DNA of 46,452 nucleotides from contig JANQLS010000027.1 of assembly GCA_028280485.1 (NCBI GenBank), forward strand, positions 1 to 46,452. Direction: 5' to 3'. Numbering within the stretch: position 1 is the stretch's first letter; every line of letters starts with the position of its first letter. The notes below the pieces were generated by a model. The model was given only the letters and a program-made list of their open reading frames with translations, was not told the DNA's origin and did no database searches. The translations under genes were made by a program, and so were the position numbers. Below, one piece after another: positions 17,107 through 27,100 of this stretch. The DNA is from Planctomycetota bacterium. GTDB taxonomy: Bacteria; Planctomycetota; UBA8108; JACQVS01.

Positions 17107-18810
17107 CTACTCCGAAGTCGCGCCCCAGATTCTTTTTAACTTGAAAAGGCTGATCGAATAGAAAGCCAAAATTAGTAAAGTTGTCGTTAAAAAGAAAGGA
17201 ACCAGGCTCAACCAATGTGAACTCCGCTGGAATGAATATTCATGAAAACTAAAGATAGCTCGGGAAACAAGAATTAAATCTATTGTGTAATGTTTGTTTA
17301 GCCAGGCATCAATGACGGACTCAAGTATTCCGGGCACAAAAAACAGGGTCACAATAAAGAGAAAATAAGTCGACATCAGGGATAGAAGTGAATTTTTTAG
17401 GAATAAAATCGACACTGAAGCGCAAACTATAGAATTCGTTATGATGATGAGGAGCAAGCCCAAATGAACAATCAAAAATACGAAGCTCATCAAGATGGGT
17501 TGAGGATGCTGGCCCGCGAGAAGAAAGATAAATAGAAAAATACAATTGGCTCCAATCAACATGAACAAGCCCATCGTTCCATGAAGAGAAGTTCTGAAGG
17601 CTCCGAACAAAACGTCATTAGGCTTCAATTTACTCAATTTAATAAAATCGAACAGATCTTGCCTAAAGTCAGGCAAGAGAGCCATCACGCTAGCCCCCGG
17701 AACTAATACGAGTGCACAACCGATGACAATCATGTTCAAAATGAATATTCGGCTTAATACCGTATGAACACCCATTCCGATCGATGACATAAGAATAGGC
17801 CAAGCTACCGCAACCAAAGTCCAAAAAATGAAATACTGAAACACTCCGTTCCCGAAGACACTCGTCTTCACCCCTTTTTGGAAAAGGGGATTCCAGCTTA
17901 CATTTTCTGAACTTTTAAATTTATCAAATAGACTACGAGTTCTCAGCCCACGCCATTTGATCCGCGCCCCCACCTGCCCTTCTTCCTCAGGTTCCAAGAG
18001 AGCGATCTCTCTTTGCCCGGCGAGAGTTAGTTTGTAAGCAGCGCTTCTTAGTAAGATCCAACAATATAGAGATATGAGCGCTATGTAAAAAAGGGCCACT
18101 AGGATAATCGCGTGAATATCTGAAAACATACTCAGCAATCCATCAAACACCGTAAAAATAACCATCCCACAGAACCAGGAGATTAAGGTCAGCAAGAATA
18201 AATGGAGGGCTAACCACAGGTAAGTGATCAAAATCGCGCCTAAGCCGCTTTTACTTCGAGTTGAGCATTCAATCCCCACTGAGCCTAAGAACAACGTTCC
18301 AACAAAAATTTCGGCGGCCATTTGCAAAAAATCTAAAAACTCAAATCCACCGAGAAGCTGAACCACAATCAAAATAGGAAAGGAAAAACTGAACGCGATT
18401 AAGAATAACGAGGTAGAAGCTAAAAGTTTTCCAAATACGATTCCCCCCAAGCTTAGCGGGCTAGCTAATAGAGTGTCCAAAGTTCCATCTTCACGCTCTA
18501 ATACGAAAGAACTTGCGGTAATCATTGGCACAAACAAGATCCCGCCGATGTAAAACACCGCTTTAAACGTAAAAAAGGCAGAACGTGCGTGGTAAGACGC
18601 CATTACCTGACCCTGTTCGGGCCAATGAACCAAGGGAAATAAACTAGCTGCCAAAACTAATGCAAGGATGACCACGAAGGCTTTCCAGGTTCTTAATAAT
18701 GTAATGAGATCTTTCTTTAGAATAAGAATGACCGTTGCCCAGAATAGCTTCCAACGTCCCTTAGTTAGTTGAGGGATCTTGTGATCAATTGAGTCGGTTG
18801 GAGTATTCAT
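17107..18810 (-). CDS. ABC-2 type transporter permease
   Basis: A 567-residue polytopic inner-membrane protein. The N-terminal half follows the ABC-2 permease pattern: a cytoplasmic start, a first span near residues 43-61, an exported loop, then the family-typical block EREDGTLDTLLASPLSLGGIVFGK, followed by a series of hydrophobic spans to ~265. A second set of spans fills 325-560, making it about twice the size of a simple permease. No nucleotide-binding protein is encoded next to it. Its first 26 bp overlap the end of the upstream lipoprotein gene, which shows tight coupling. The pair resembles permease plus auxiliary-protein modules seen near Gld-type or export ABC systems; the ATPase must be elsewhere. 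Confidence 0.85.
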   Translation of the reverse strand: MNTPTDSIDHKIPQLTKGRWKLFWATVILILKKDLITLLRTWKAFVVILALVLAASLFPLVHWPEQGQVMASYHARSAFFTFKAVFYIGGILFVPMITASSFVLEREDGTLDTLLASPLSLGGIVFGKLLASTSLFLIAFSFSFPILIVVQLLGGFEFLDFLQMAAEIFVGTLFLGSVGIECSTRSKSGLGAILITYLWLALHLFLLTLISWFCGMVIFTVFDGLLSMFSDIHAIILVALFYIALISLYCWILLRSAAYKLTLAGQREIALLEPEEEGQVGARIKWRGLRTRSLFDKFKSSENVSWNPLFQKGVKTSVFGNGVFQYFIFWTLVAVAWPILMSSIGMGVHTVLSRIFILNMIVIGCALVLVPGASVMALLPDFRQDLFDFIKLSKLKPNDVLFGAFRTSLHGTMGLFMLIGANCIFLFIFLLAGQHPQPILMSFVFLIVHLGLLLIIITNSIVCASVSILFLKNSLLSLMSTYFLFIVTLFFVPGILESVIDAWLNKHYTIDLILVSRAIFSFHEYSFQRSSHWLSLVPFFLTTTLLILAFYSISLFKLKRIWGATSE

Positions 18811-20872
18811 AAATCAGGTAGGAAGCTGCGTTGCCCTTTTTCCCTAATTGAAGCTCGGAAGAAATTTGATCGATAACTTTCAAGACGAAAAACCTCTTCC
18901 TACCGGCGTTCTCAAGCTTTTGTCCTAAGTACGAAAAGAGCTTTCGATCAAAGCGCTTCAAGATGACTTGTTGTCCTTCCTGGATGGTTCCATAGCGATT
19001 AGAATCGTGTTGATTGAAGTTGTTAGGGCGGAATCTATTGGAATTAAAATTCTCTGATTCACCCGCAAATTCAAAATCCCATTCACTTGGAATTCGCTCA
19101 AAGCTCCGAAAGCTATCTGTATAAGAAGCTTGGTTATCAACGAATTCTTCACCTCTTCGAAGGTCTTTTATTTTTCGAAATCCCCGACTTTCAATTTCCC
19201 AGAGTTCAATATGAGGTGCTTTAACATTCTTGATTCTGAGAGTATTTCCTCGTTCGATAGAAATACCATCTCCCAGATCAGTAACTCCATCCAATCTAAA
19301 AAATCTGGTCGAATTAGCTAAGAGCGACAGCTCCGGCACTTTGAGTTGACCTTGCTCAAATTTATATTCAATCGCAGTTCGTGGCAATTGCTGTGGAGAT
19401 TCAACACCACCGTAGGACAAAGTTTTGGGTTGAGAGCCAAGAACTTCAACTCCTTGAGTCGTGTCCCAATCTAATTCCAGTGTCGTTCTCCGTGGTGACT
19501 CGACACCACAAAAGGTGGTTGTTGTTGCGGTACGACCGTCTTCCCAAATTTCCCCCACCGTTATCGTATTTACCGATTGAGCTTTAATCGCCGACAACAA
19601 CCCGAATCGATAAATTCCAAAACTCGAAACGATGGCAAACACGATAGTGACAGCATAAGTCCATTCCATTTTGTGGAAACGTTTCAAAATCAAGGCGACA
19701 AAACAGAATCCAACCCCGAGATAAACCAAAATAAATGTGGCTATAGAAGCAACTTCGGGATAACTAAAGCTGGTCCAGCTGTGAAGAACGCCCAACGCAC
19801 GCGGCTCAAGAAACTTTAAATCGGATCGGTGACCCCGTTGATAAAAACGCCTCATGCTGTCTTTGTAGATGGCTTCCCATACATTGACATTCAATGCCTC
19901 TTTACTCGGATCTGAAGATCGAACCAACGAGGGAAAATTCTTTCCGACCGTTCCTTCGAGAATGTAAACACGACCCGCTCCTAAGTTATGCATGTAAACT
20001 GGGAGGATGGGATCTTTTATCACCTGTTCATGAAAGCTAAAGGTCAGGGTGTAAGTTTTTCCGTTCTGGTTGTCCTCATTTTCACTGTTCTTATTATCAT
20101 TATCGATGACATTAAATTCTGGTTGCTTAACCATGCCAAATAAGTTCAATGCTTTTTTAGGTAATTGAGTCGCCCATTTCCCTCCTGGCATCACAATGAC
20201 CACACCCCCCATTTTAATCCAACGCTCCAATGCAGTTTGGGCCAAGGGAGAGGCATCTAATAAAGTGACTCCATCTAAAATCACCGTGTCGATGCAATCG
20301 TACCCCAACCAATGTTGGGGAAGCTTGCTGACTAAAACATCGCTCTCTTTGTAAGTTCGATTAAATCCGTTCTGTATCTTAAACCAGCTAGGAACAAGGG
20401 GTTCTAAATTTGACTTTCTGACTTCCTGACCATGAACAACCAAAGTTGTTAGCTCATTGGGATCCGGTCCGACGTTTAACGACTCGGAGTGAATTGGAAT
20501 CCCTGAATACGAGCTGATTGAAACATCAACTCGACTCGTCGATCGTACCAAGATGGGGAGCTCAAAGACTTGAGCTTCATGAGCAACCTCAAACACCCTA
20601 GAGTTGGTCTCGTGCTCGGTGTTCTTTCCTTGAACTCGAATGATTCCACGGAACAAGCCTTTCTCTGCCCTTGCCTCAACTCGAACTAAATTCCAACGCC
20701 CAGCAGTTGAAATTCCCCCGGTGCCAATAGAAACTTTAATCGATTCCTTAATCAATTTTCCTTTGGCAGCAGGTAAATTCTCTCCCTGGCATCCCCATAA
20801 CCCCAATAAGAGTGATGCGAATATCATCCACAGGAAGATCGGATTGAAATTCATAGGGTTTTTAAGATTCAT
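18785..20872 (-). CDS. Large membrane-anchored lipoprotein with GATase-like domain
   Basis: A 695-residue protein beginning with a signal segment and lipobox LWGC (Cys28). Residues 40-160 look beta-rich and extracytoplasmic. Around 170-245 the sequence (LPQHWLGYDCIDTVILDG, then ALERWIKMGGVVIVMPGG) matches the glutamine-amidotransferase-like fold found in planctomycete membrane proteins and GldG-type auxiliaries, without an obvious catalytic Cys. Two membrane spans lie near 375-395 and 402-422, and ~270 residues of beta-rich sequence follow. Being both lipidated and spanning is unusual. It overlaps the ABC-2 permease by 26 bp, so it is probably the periplasmic/membrane partner of that permease. 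Exact function unknown. Confidence 0.7.
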   Translation of the reverse strand: MNLKNPMNFNPIFLWMIFASLLLGLWGCQGENLPAAKGKLIKESIKVSIGTGGISTAGRWNLVRVEARAEKGLFRGIIRVQGKNTEHETNSRVFEVAHEAQVFELPILVRSTSRVDVSISSYSGIPIHSESLNVGPDPNELTTLVVHGQEVRKSNLEPLVPSWFKIQNGFNRTYKESDVLVSKLPQHWLGYDCIDTVILDGVTLLDASPLAQTALERWIKMGGVVIVMPGGKWATQLPKKALNLFGMVKQPEFNVIDNDNKNSENEDNQNGKTYTLTFSFHEQVIKDPILPVYMHNLGAGRVYILEGTVGKNFPSLVRSSDPSKEALNVNVWEAIYKDSMRRFYQRGHRSDLKFLEPRALGVLHSWTSFSYPEVASIATFILVYLGVGFCFVALILKRFHKMEWTYAVTIVFAIVSSFGIYRFGLLSAIKAQSVNTITVGEIWEDGRTATTTTFCGVESPRRTTLELDWDTTQGVEVLGSQPKTLSYGGVESPQQLPRTAIEYKFEQGQLKVPELSLLANSTRFFRLDGVTDLGDGISIERGNTLRIKNVKAPHIELWEIESRGFRKIKDLRRGEEFVDNQASYTDSFRSFERIPSEWDFEFAGESENFNSNRFRPNNFNQHDSNRYGTIQEGQQVILKRFDRKLFSYLGQKLENAGRKRFFVLKVIDQISSELQLGKKGNAASYLIYEYSNRLN

Positions 20873-21165
20873 AAACTACCCACGAGTTAATGATTAATAG
20901 GTATGATGAGCAAGCAATTCGATTCGAGGTCCTTATCATCCGGCCAAATTGGGGTGTTTTCAAGAAATAGAACCAGAATAGGAAACAATAGCTGGAATTC
21001 CATTCCTGATGGATTTTACCGACTCGAAATATATTTAAGTTTCTACGTTGACTTTCAAGAGGCAGAACTCGATCATTCACTTCTACCCACAGTGAGCGAC
21101 ATCGAGTCCCGCACTACTAAATTTATCCATTCCACTCCCGGAAAACTCTGACTGATATCGTTTTA

Positions 21166-21810
21166 ATGCACCCTGAAGAACAAGCTGATTCTCCCTTTAA
21201 AGATCCGCATTCATTCACTATTTTAGCAATCGTTTTTGAATTACTTGTCCTCTTACCGGTAGCTTGGGGAATTCAATCGCTTTGGGTTCAAGAGCCACTT
21301 GAAGTTCCCACCTTTAACTTAACCACCATCGGGCAAGGATTGCTGGCAACCTTACCTTTGTTGATCTTTTTAGTGGCTTTAACTTGGGGGCCTCTAAAAA
21401 ACCTTCCGATGTTTAAGGAAATTCACGACAAGCTTGACAACGGATTTGGGCACACCCTCGCCCGATTAGAGATTTGGCAAATCATCCTCATATCCCTAGC
21501 TGCAGGCATCGGAGAAGAAATCCTCTTTCGAGGTGTACTTCAACCTCGTATCACCATTTGGGCCACCGCTATTATTTTTGGATTACTTCACAGCATCACC
21601 CTGACCTATACGATTATCGCTGCTCTGTTGGGATACTACTTAGGTTGGGTATATGAAATCACAGGTAAAAATATCGGCGTTCCCATCTTCGCTCACGCTC
21701 TCTACGATGCCATCGCCCTTTGGGTCTTCAGAATCGAGTTCCGAAAAAATCATCCTGCCCCTGAAACATCCGAAGAAGTTTCGCCGGAGTCGCCGGATCC
21801 TGAGGAATAA
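21166..21810 (+). CDS. CPBP family intramembrane metalloprotease
   Basis: A 214-residue multi-span membrane protein of the CAAX-protease/bacteriocin-processing (CPBP, Abi) family. The three family motifs are present: GEEILFRGVLQ near residue 116 (EExxxR), FGLLHS near 140 (FxxxH), and FAHALYDAIA near 182 (HxxxD-like). Four to five spans are visible from residue 15 on. The C-terminal 20 residues are acidic and Pro/Ser rich. Possible roles include processing of prenylated or secreted proteins; the substrate is unknown. It has its own upstream region, divergent from the lipoprotein gene, and no clear ribosome site. A repeat element follows it. Confidence 0.9.
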   Translation: MHPEEQADSPFKDPHSFTILAIVFELLVLLPVAWGIQSLWVQEPLEVPTFNLTTIGQGLLATLPLLIFLVALTWGPLKNLPMFKEIHDKLDNGFGHTLARLEIWQIILISLAAGIGEEILFRGVLQPRITIWATAIIFGLLHSITLTYTIIAALLGYYLGWVYEITGKNIGVPIFAHALYDAIALWVFRIEFRKNHPAPETSEEVSPESPDPEE

Positions 21811-21850
21811 CCATTTTTTTGGAATAAGTTAATTTTCAATACGTTTTGGC

Positions 21851-22010
21851 GCTTCAATTATCCCTCGCTAAAGCTTCGGGCTTGAGAGGCGTGAGCCATA
21901 TTTTTTATAAGCCCTGTTTTAAGGGGCAACACCTTTTCCATCGAAAAGCATTAACTAAAATTATCAGCCCCCAAGCCCAAAGCTTTAGCGAGGGATCACC
22001 TGGAAGGCAA
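21851..22010. repeat. Palindromic repeat element (repeat copy D)
   Basis: Arms 21860-21884 and 21972-21996 pair over 25 positions with one mismatch; core ATCCCTCGCTAAAGCTT-GGGCTTG, the same as copy C. The left flank (GGCGCTTCA) and right flank (TTTTGATCTAA, read on the other strand) also match the flanks of copy C, so C and D descend from one element and are not independent terminators. It fills the 320-bp gap between the CPBP and glutamate dehydrogenase genes; the rest of the gap is the dehydrogenase leader. Confidence 0.8.
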
Positions 22011-22100
22011 TTGTGGCTTTTGATCTAACCGGTATTATTTGTAAGCTCGATTTAGTCCGATATTCACCAACCTAAACCAAGGTTTTAGGCTCATTTTGTC

Positions 22101-22124
22101 GATGAACTAACAAAGGAGTTCATC
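22101..22124 (+). promoter_or_regulatory. Hairpin around the ribosome site of the glutamate dehydrogenase gene
   Basis: GATGAACT (22101-22108) and AGTTCATC (22117-22124) form a perfect 8-bp stem with an 8-nt loop AACAAAGG. The ribosome site AAAGGAG lies across the loop and the 3' side of the stem, 12 bp before the ATG at 22131. In this position the stem could limit ribosome access. Confidence 0.5.
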
Positions 22125-22130
22125 AAGAAA

Positions 22131-25100
22131 ATGAGTCTAAATCATCCCCAAAATCACCAGCCCACCGAGAAGTGCGAAGATCGTTTTCATGATCTTCTAA
22201 AGGAAATCAGCTCCACTGCAAATTCCTCTTCGCTGATCGAAGATTTTGCTCGAGCTTTTCATTTTAAGACTCCACAATCCTACTTAAATCATAGACCGAT
22301 CGACAGCTTGGCCCAGGAAGTTATCGACACCTTTAATTTCGTGAATGGTCGTTCCAAAAAGGAAATTGGTGCTCGGTTCTATCAAAACGCTGAAGAAAAT
22401 AAATCTTACCTTCAAGTCAACCTGGAAGATCAACCTTTTATCTTAAGCTCAGTCAAAGAAGTCATTCGTAAGTTTGGCTTAGAGTCTCAAAGTTACCTTC
22501 ACCCGATACTCCAAATCGATCGCGGAGAAGAACGTCAAATTTTGAGCGTGCGCCCCCTGATGTCCCCGGGAGCCCATGAGTCTATCCTTCATTTCACTTT
22601 CAATCACACCGACTCTGATCTCTTACAAGAACTTCTCAATGAAATTACCATAAGTCTTCAGCAAGCGATGATCGCCGTCGAAGATTTCTTTCCGATGAAA
22701 CAGCGGGTTGAGAACATCGCCCGCGAATTACAAATTTATCCAGCGAAAGACCTAGAAGAAAAACGAGCCATCGAAGAATCGGTGGATTTACTCCACTGGC
22801 TTTTAGCTGACAATTTCATTTTCTTAGGTTGTCGATCTTATCGCTTCAACCAATCGGAGGGAGAGACGTGGATTCAGGTCATCCCCGAATCCGGACTCGG
22901 AGTACTTCGAGAAGAACAGGGAAGTGCGTTCGCAAACCCAGTTGCCTTATCGACGATTTCAGAACCCTTAAGAAAACGATTAGAACTCAGAAAATTCCCT
23001 GTTTTCATCAAAGGAAATCGTAAAAGCGCTGTCCATCGTCAAGTGCCGATGGACTACGTCGAACTCAAACAAATCGACGCAACAGGAGAAGTCGTCGGCG
23101 AACATCGAATATTAGGATTGCTGACTGCAGACGCTTTGAACCAAAGCTGCTCAGAGATTCCAGTCGTTCGAGAAAAATTAAAATGGCTTCTAAGAAAATC
23201 TCAGGTTTTAGAAGGTTCCCATGAGCACAAAGAAATTCTTTCGATCTTCAATAACTTTTCACGCCATGAGTTGTTTGCAAATGATGAAGCAACATTAGAG
23301 CAAGCCGTTGAAGAGATACGAGAGCATAAAAACTTAAATCGAATCAGCATCTTTTGCCGATCCGACATCGTCGGCCAAGGGCTCTCGGTGATGGTGATTC
23401 TACCTCGAGATAGTTTTTCTGCTCGAGTGAGAAAAGGATTTCAAAATTTACTTTGCGAAGCTTTAGGGGCCACTGTAGCTGATTACCACTTAGCCTTGTC
23501 CGAAGATGCGGATGCCCGACTACACTTCTACTTTCATGAAACTTCAAAAACTCTAAGCTTAGATGAAATCGTTGATCTCGAAGCACAATTCGTTAAGCTC
23601 GCCCGTACATGGGAAGACGAATTCATCAGCTTAATTCGGGACAGCTTCGATGCAAGTCGTGGTTCAGAATTGACTCAAAGGTACCAAAGTACTTTTCCAA
23701 ATAACTTTAAGGGAGCCTATGAGCCCAAAGAAGCTTTCAGTCAAATAGAGTTCTTTGAAAACTTCTACAAAACTCAAGACATCGGCGTTCAACTCTCAGA
23801 ACAACCTCAAAACGAAAAATTTGAAACGGTTCTTCACATCCTGAAATCAGGAGATCGATACCACCTTTCAGAATTGATGCCCGCATTAACTCATTTAGGA
23901 TTGCGCGTTATCGATGAAGCCACCTATCGATTGGAAGGTGAAGATTTCCCGAGAAGCCATCTCCACACCTTTAAAATCCAATCGCAAAACGACCGAGCGA
24001 TCGACAAAGGTTTATTTTCTAATTTAGAACAAGCCGTACTCTCTTTGCTTTTAGACAAAAGTGAGAGCGACCCACTCGATGGACTCGTTATCAGTGCCGG
24101 ATTTAAAATCGAAGAAGTTGAGTTGATTCGAACTTACGTTCGACATTACCAACAGTGTGGGGCTCCCCATTCCTTAAGATCGATCGCCAACGCATTGAGT
24201 CAAAACCCAAATCTCGCACTCAATCTGATAAAAAAATATTTTTATCCTAAGTTCCAACCGACTCCCGAAGAAATTCGTACTTCAACTCAATTAGAAACCC
24301 TCGTTAAAAACCTCTACTCTCAACTGGACTCGGTTGAAGATATCAACCAAGACCGCATACTCCGTGGTCTACTTCAGTCGATGGTGGCAACGGTGCGTAC
24401 GAATTATTTTCAGAATGAGAGCAATCCCAAGCGCATCGCCCTAAAGTTTGATAGTCAAAAACTGAGTGGCCTCGAGGCTCCAGTTCCTCAGTTTGAGATC
24501 TTCGTCTACTCCAAAGAGATGGAAGGCATCCATCTTCGTTCGAGCCGAATCGCAAGAGGAGGCATCCGCTGGAGTGATCGCCCCGATGATTTCAGAGCCG
24601 AAATTCATGGCTTGATGAGCACTCAGATCACTAAAAACTCCATCATTGTTCCGGGCGGAGCTAAGGGCGGCTTCATTATTAAAAAAGATTTGTCGAACTG
24701 TAAAAACGTTTTAAAGGAGGTCGAGACTCAATATCGAACCTACATTCAGGCCTTACTCGACTTAACCGACAATCGCGACGATCAAAAAATCATACCCCCA
24801 CCGCAAACCCTCTGTTACGACGAACCCGATCCCTACCTCGTCGTCGCTGCCGATAAAGGAACTTCATCTTTTTCCGATGTTGGAAATGAAATCGCAATTC
24901 AACGAGGGTTTTGGCTCGGCGATGCCTTCGCATCCGGTGGTAGTAATGGCTACGACCATAAACTCTACGGTATCACAGCAAGAGGAGCTTGGGAGTCCAA
25001 CCGCCATCATTTCTTTGAACTAGGCATCGATGTCGACAATGAAAGCTTTTCGGTCGTTGGTATCGGGGACATGAGTGGAGATGTCTTTGGGAACGGGATG

Positions 25101-26990
25101 CTCTCCAGTCGTAAGATTCGATTGATCGGAGCCTTCGACCATCGTCACATCTTTCTCGATCCGGATCCCGATCCCGAAATCTCTTATAAAGAGCGGGAGC
25201 GATTGTTCAATCTGAACCGTTCGTCATGGAACGATTACAATCCCGAACTCCTATCTGAAGGTGGAGGTATCTTCGATCGCAACGCCAAGAAGATTGAACT
25301 CTCTCCTCAAGCTCAGGAAGTTTTAAACCTAAGCTCAAAAACGATCACCGGGGAAGAGCTGGTCAGCACACTATTAAGACTACCCGTCGACCTCCTCTAC
25401 AACGGAGGAATCGGAACGTATGTAAAAGCCAGCCATGAAACTCATGCTGACGCTCAAGACGAAAAAAACATTCCTGTTCGAATCAATGCGAGCGAACTGC
25501 AAGCCCGAGTGATCACTGAAGGGGGTAATCTCGGCCTGACTACAAATGCCAGAATTGAATTCTCAAAGTCGGGAGGAAAAATCAATACCGATTTCATCGA
25601 CAATTCGGGTGGAGTCCATCTCTCTGATCGTGAAGTAAATATTAAAGTCGCTTTGGCTTTGATCACTCAATCTGGAAAACTCATTCCCGAAGATCGATGC
25701 GCGCTTTTAAAATCAGAGGCCGAGCTCTTGTGCGATGAAGTCTTAGCCACAAATAAAGACTTGGCATTAACTTTATCTCTGGAAGAATTCCTGGCGAGTC
25801 AAGATCCCACGGATCACTTCAGCCTGCAAGAATCTCTCTGCCATTCGAGAGCCACTGCCAATCCCAAAGAACTTCATAGCTCTAAAAACAGCTCATTAAC
25901 GAATCGCACCGAACGCTCAACGACCATTGTTCGGCCCGAATTAGCTCACTTGTTAAGCCTGGCTTCCATCGATCTTCAAGAGACCCTTGTGCTCACCGAA
26001 ATCGAGGAAGAGTTCGATTTTAATTCTTATTTAATCGATTACTTCCCCCAAAAAGTGATCCAAACCTGTGGTGATTTCTTAGAAGATCATCCACTCAAGA
26101 AAGAAATCATCATTACGAGCTTCGTCAATGAAATCACTTTACGACTGGGGATTACCCAAATCCATCGCCTCACCCATGAATTGGGTGTTTCCTTCATCGA
26201 AATTGCTCGTGCTTATCGAGTGGCCGATCCCTTGCTCGATGGAAAGACCTTCTTTGAGGAAATTCGATCTTGCCTCAGAAACTCTCAGGTGAGTTCCCAA
26301 CAGGCGTATTATCTTCTGAACAGTTACCGCCAAGCTCTTTTTCAATCGATCAGAGCTCTACTGTGCGAGTGGCCCCAAGATTCTAGCGCTCAAAATTGGT
26401 GCGATCGAACCTTAGATCGCTTGGAAGGATTTCTCGTTCGCCCCCTCAGTTGGTTGAAAAGGCTCTTACTGCCCGAGTCTGAAGAGAAAGCCACCAAGCT
26501 CGTCCATCACCTCGTTCAAGAAGGTATCCCGCAATCGATCGCTCAAGAATCAGTAGATTTCCAATTTCTCCAAGTCGTTCCGATGATCTTGGCCCGCGCT
26601 GAAGAAACAGACACCCACCCTGAAGATGTGGCAAAAGTCTTTTTCACGGTGTTCCAGGCTTTGCGGCTTGATTTGGCCTTGGAAAAACTCAAAGAAATCC
26701 CCACTTTAAGTCCCATCGACCTGGGAGCTACCCGAGCCATCAAGAGCGAGCTCTACTACCGGATTGCTCAAATCACCGCTCAGGTCCTGAGATCCCGCCA
26801 TTTTGAAGCCAGTCTCGACCAAGCCGTCGGGAGATTCTTTTACCACTACTGGCCGGCATTGGAATCTTACCTTTGTTCCATCGAAGACGCGAACACCGGT
26901 CATGCCTGGAATCTGTCGACTTTCGTCATCCTCACCGAGCGCCTCCGGAGGTTGGAAAAAAGTCCCGTTTCAGTGCCATTAGAAGGATAA
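22131..26990 (+). CDS. NAD-specific glutamate dehydrogenase, large (180 kDa) class
   Basis: A 1619-residue enzyme of the L-GDH-180 class (GdhB/GDH2 type in other bacteria), which oxidises glutamate to 2-oxoglutarate and ammonium with NAD. Length matches the class (about 1600). The N-terminal ~700 residues carry the ACT-like regulatory segments. The catalytic core is clear: RIARGGIRWSDRPDDFRAE near 803, IVPGGAKGGFIIKK near 840, then DKGTSSFSDVGNEIA near 907, ASGGSNGYDHK, and GIGDMSGDVFGNGMLSS near 978 in the NAD domain. The C-terminal ~400 residues are helical as usual. Cytoplasmic and catabolic: it allows amino acids to feed the TCA cycle. The gene has its own leader with a hairpin at the ribosome site; glnS follows after 110 bp. 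Confidence 0.97.
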   Translation: MSLNHPQNHQPTEKCEDRFHDLLKEISSTANSSSLIEDFARAFHFKTPQSYLNHRPIDSLAQEVIDTFNFVNGRSKKEIGARFYQNAEENKSYLQVNLEDQPFILSSVKEVIRKFGLESQSYLHPILQIDRGEERQILSVRPLMSPGAHESILHFTFNHTDSDLLQELLNEITISLQQAMIAVEDFFPMKQRVENIARELQIYPAKDLEEKRAIEESVDLLHWLLADNFIFLGCRSYRFNQSEGETWIQVIPESGLGVLREEQGSAFANPVALSTISEPLRKRLELRKFPVFIKGNRKSAVHRQVPMDYVELKQIDATGEVVGEHRILGLLTADALNQSCSEIPVVREKLKWLLRKSQVLEGSHEHKEILSIFNNFSRHELFANDEATLEQAVEEIREHKNLNRISIFCRSDIVGQGLSVMVILPRDSFSARVRKGFQNLLCEALGATVADYHLALSEDADARLHFYFHETSKTLSLDEIVDLEAQFVKLARTWEDEFISLIRDSFDASRGSELTQRYQSTFPNNFKGAYEPKEAFSQIEFFENFYKTQDIGVQLSEQPQNEKFETVLHILKSGDRYHLSELMPALTHLGLRVIDEATYRLEGEDFPRSHLHTFKIQSQNDRAIDKGLFSNLEQAVLSLLLDKSESDPLDGLVISAGFKIEEVELIRTYVRHYQQCGAPHSLRSIANALSQNPNLALNLIKKYFYPKFQPTPEEIRTSTQLETLVKNLYSQLDSVEDINQDRILRGLLQSMVATVRTNYFQNESNPKRIALKFDSQKLSGLEAPVPQFEIFVYSKEMEGIHLRSSRIARGGIRWSDRPDDFRAEIHGLMSTQITKNSIIVPGGAKGGFIIKKDLSNCKNVLKEVETQYRTYIQALLDLTDNRDDQKIIPPPQTLCYDEPDPYLVVAADKGTSSFSDVGNEIAIQRGFWLGDAFASGGSNGYDHKLYGITARGAWESNRHHFFELGIDVDNESFSVVGIGDMSGDVFGNGMLSSRKIRLIGAFDHRHIFLDPDPDPEISYKERERLFNLNRSSWNDYNPELLSEGGGIFDRNAKKIELSPQAQEVLNLSSKTITGEELVSTLLRLPVDLLYNGGIGTYVKASHETHADAQDEKNIPVRINASELQARVITEGGNLGLTTNARIEFSKSGGKINTDFIDNSGGVHLSDREVNIKVALALITQSGKLIPEDRCALLKSEAELLCDEVLATNKDLALTLSLEEFLASQDPTDHFSLQESLCHSRATANPKELHSSKNSSLTNRTERSTTIVRPELAHLLSLASIDLQETLVLTEIEEEFDFNSYLIDYFPQKVIQTCGDFLEDHPLKKEIIITSFVNEITLRLGITQIHRLTHELGVSFIEIARAYRVADPLLDGKTFFEEIRSCLRNSQVSSQQAYYLLNSYRQALFQSIRALLCEWPQDSSAQNWCDRTLDRLEGFLVRPLSWLKRLLLPESEEKATKLVHHLVQEGIPQSIAQESVDFQFLQVVPMILARAEETDTHPEDVAKVFFTVFQALRLDLALEKLKEIPTLSPIDLGATRAIKSELYYRIAQITAQVLRSRHFEASLDQAVGRFFYHYWPALESYLCSIEDANTGHAWNLSTFVILTERLRRLEKSPVSVPLEG

Positions 26991-27015
26991 TGAAAACTCT
27001 GGTGAGCTGAGGATT

Positions 27016-27053
27016 CAATTTCGAGACTCTCATGCTATGATTCTCTCGAATTG
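27016..27053. terminator. Possible hairpin between the glutamate dehydrogenase gene and glnS
   Basis: CAATTTCGAGA (27016-27026) pairs with TCTCGAATTG (27044-27053) with one bulged base and a 17-nt loop; a short T-rich run follows (TGTCTTTT). It could end the dehydrogenase transcript, but the stem is modest and the T-run is weak. Confidence 0.35.
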
Positions 27054-27100
27054 TGTCTTTTGACGAACTCTAGTTTTTTTACCCTGAACTGCGATGAGGC

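Noticed and set aside
20903..21151. 82-codon frame on the plus strand, with a 72-codon frame opposite, in the gap before the CPBP gene
   Set aside because: No ribosome site, no family pattern and unbalanced composition; the two frames overlap in a divergent promoter region.
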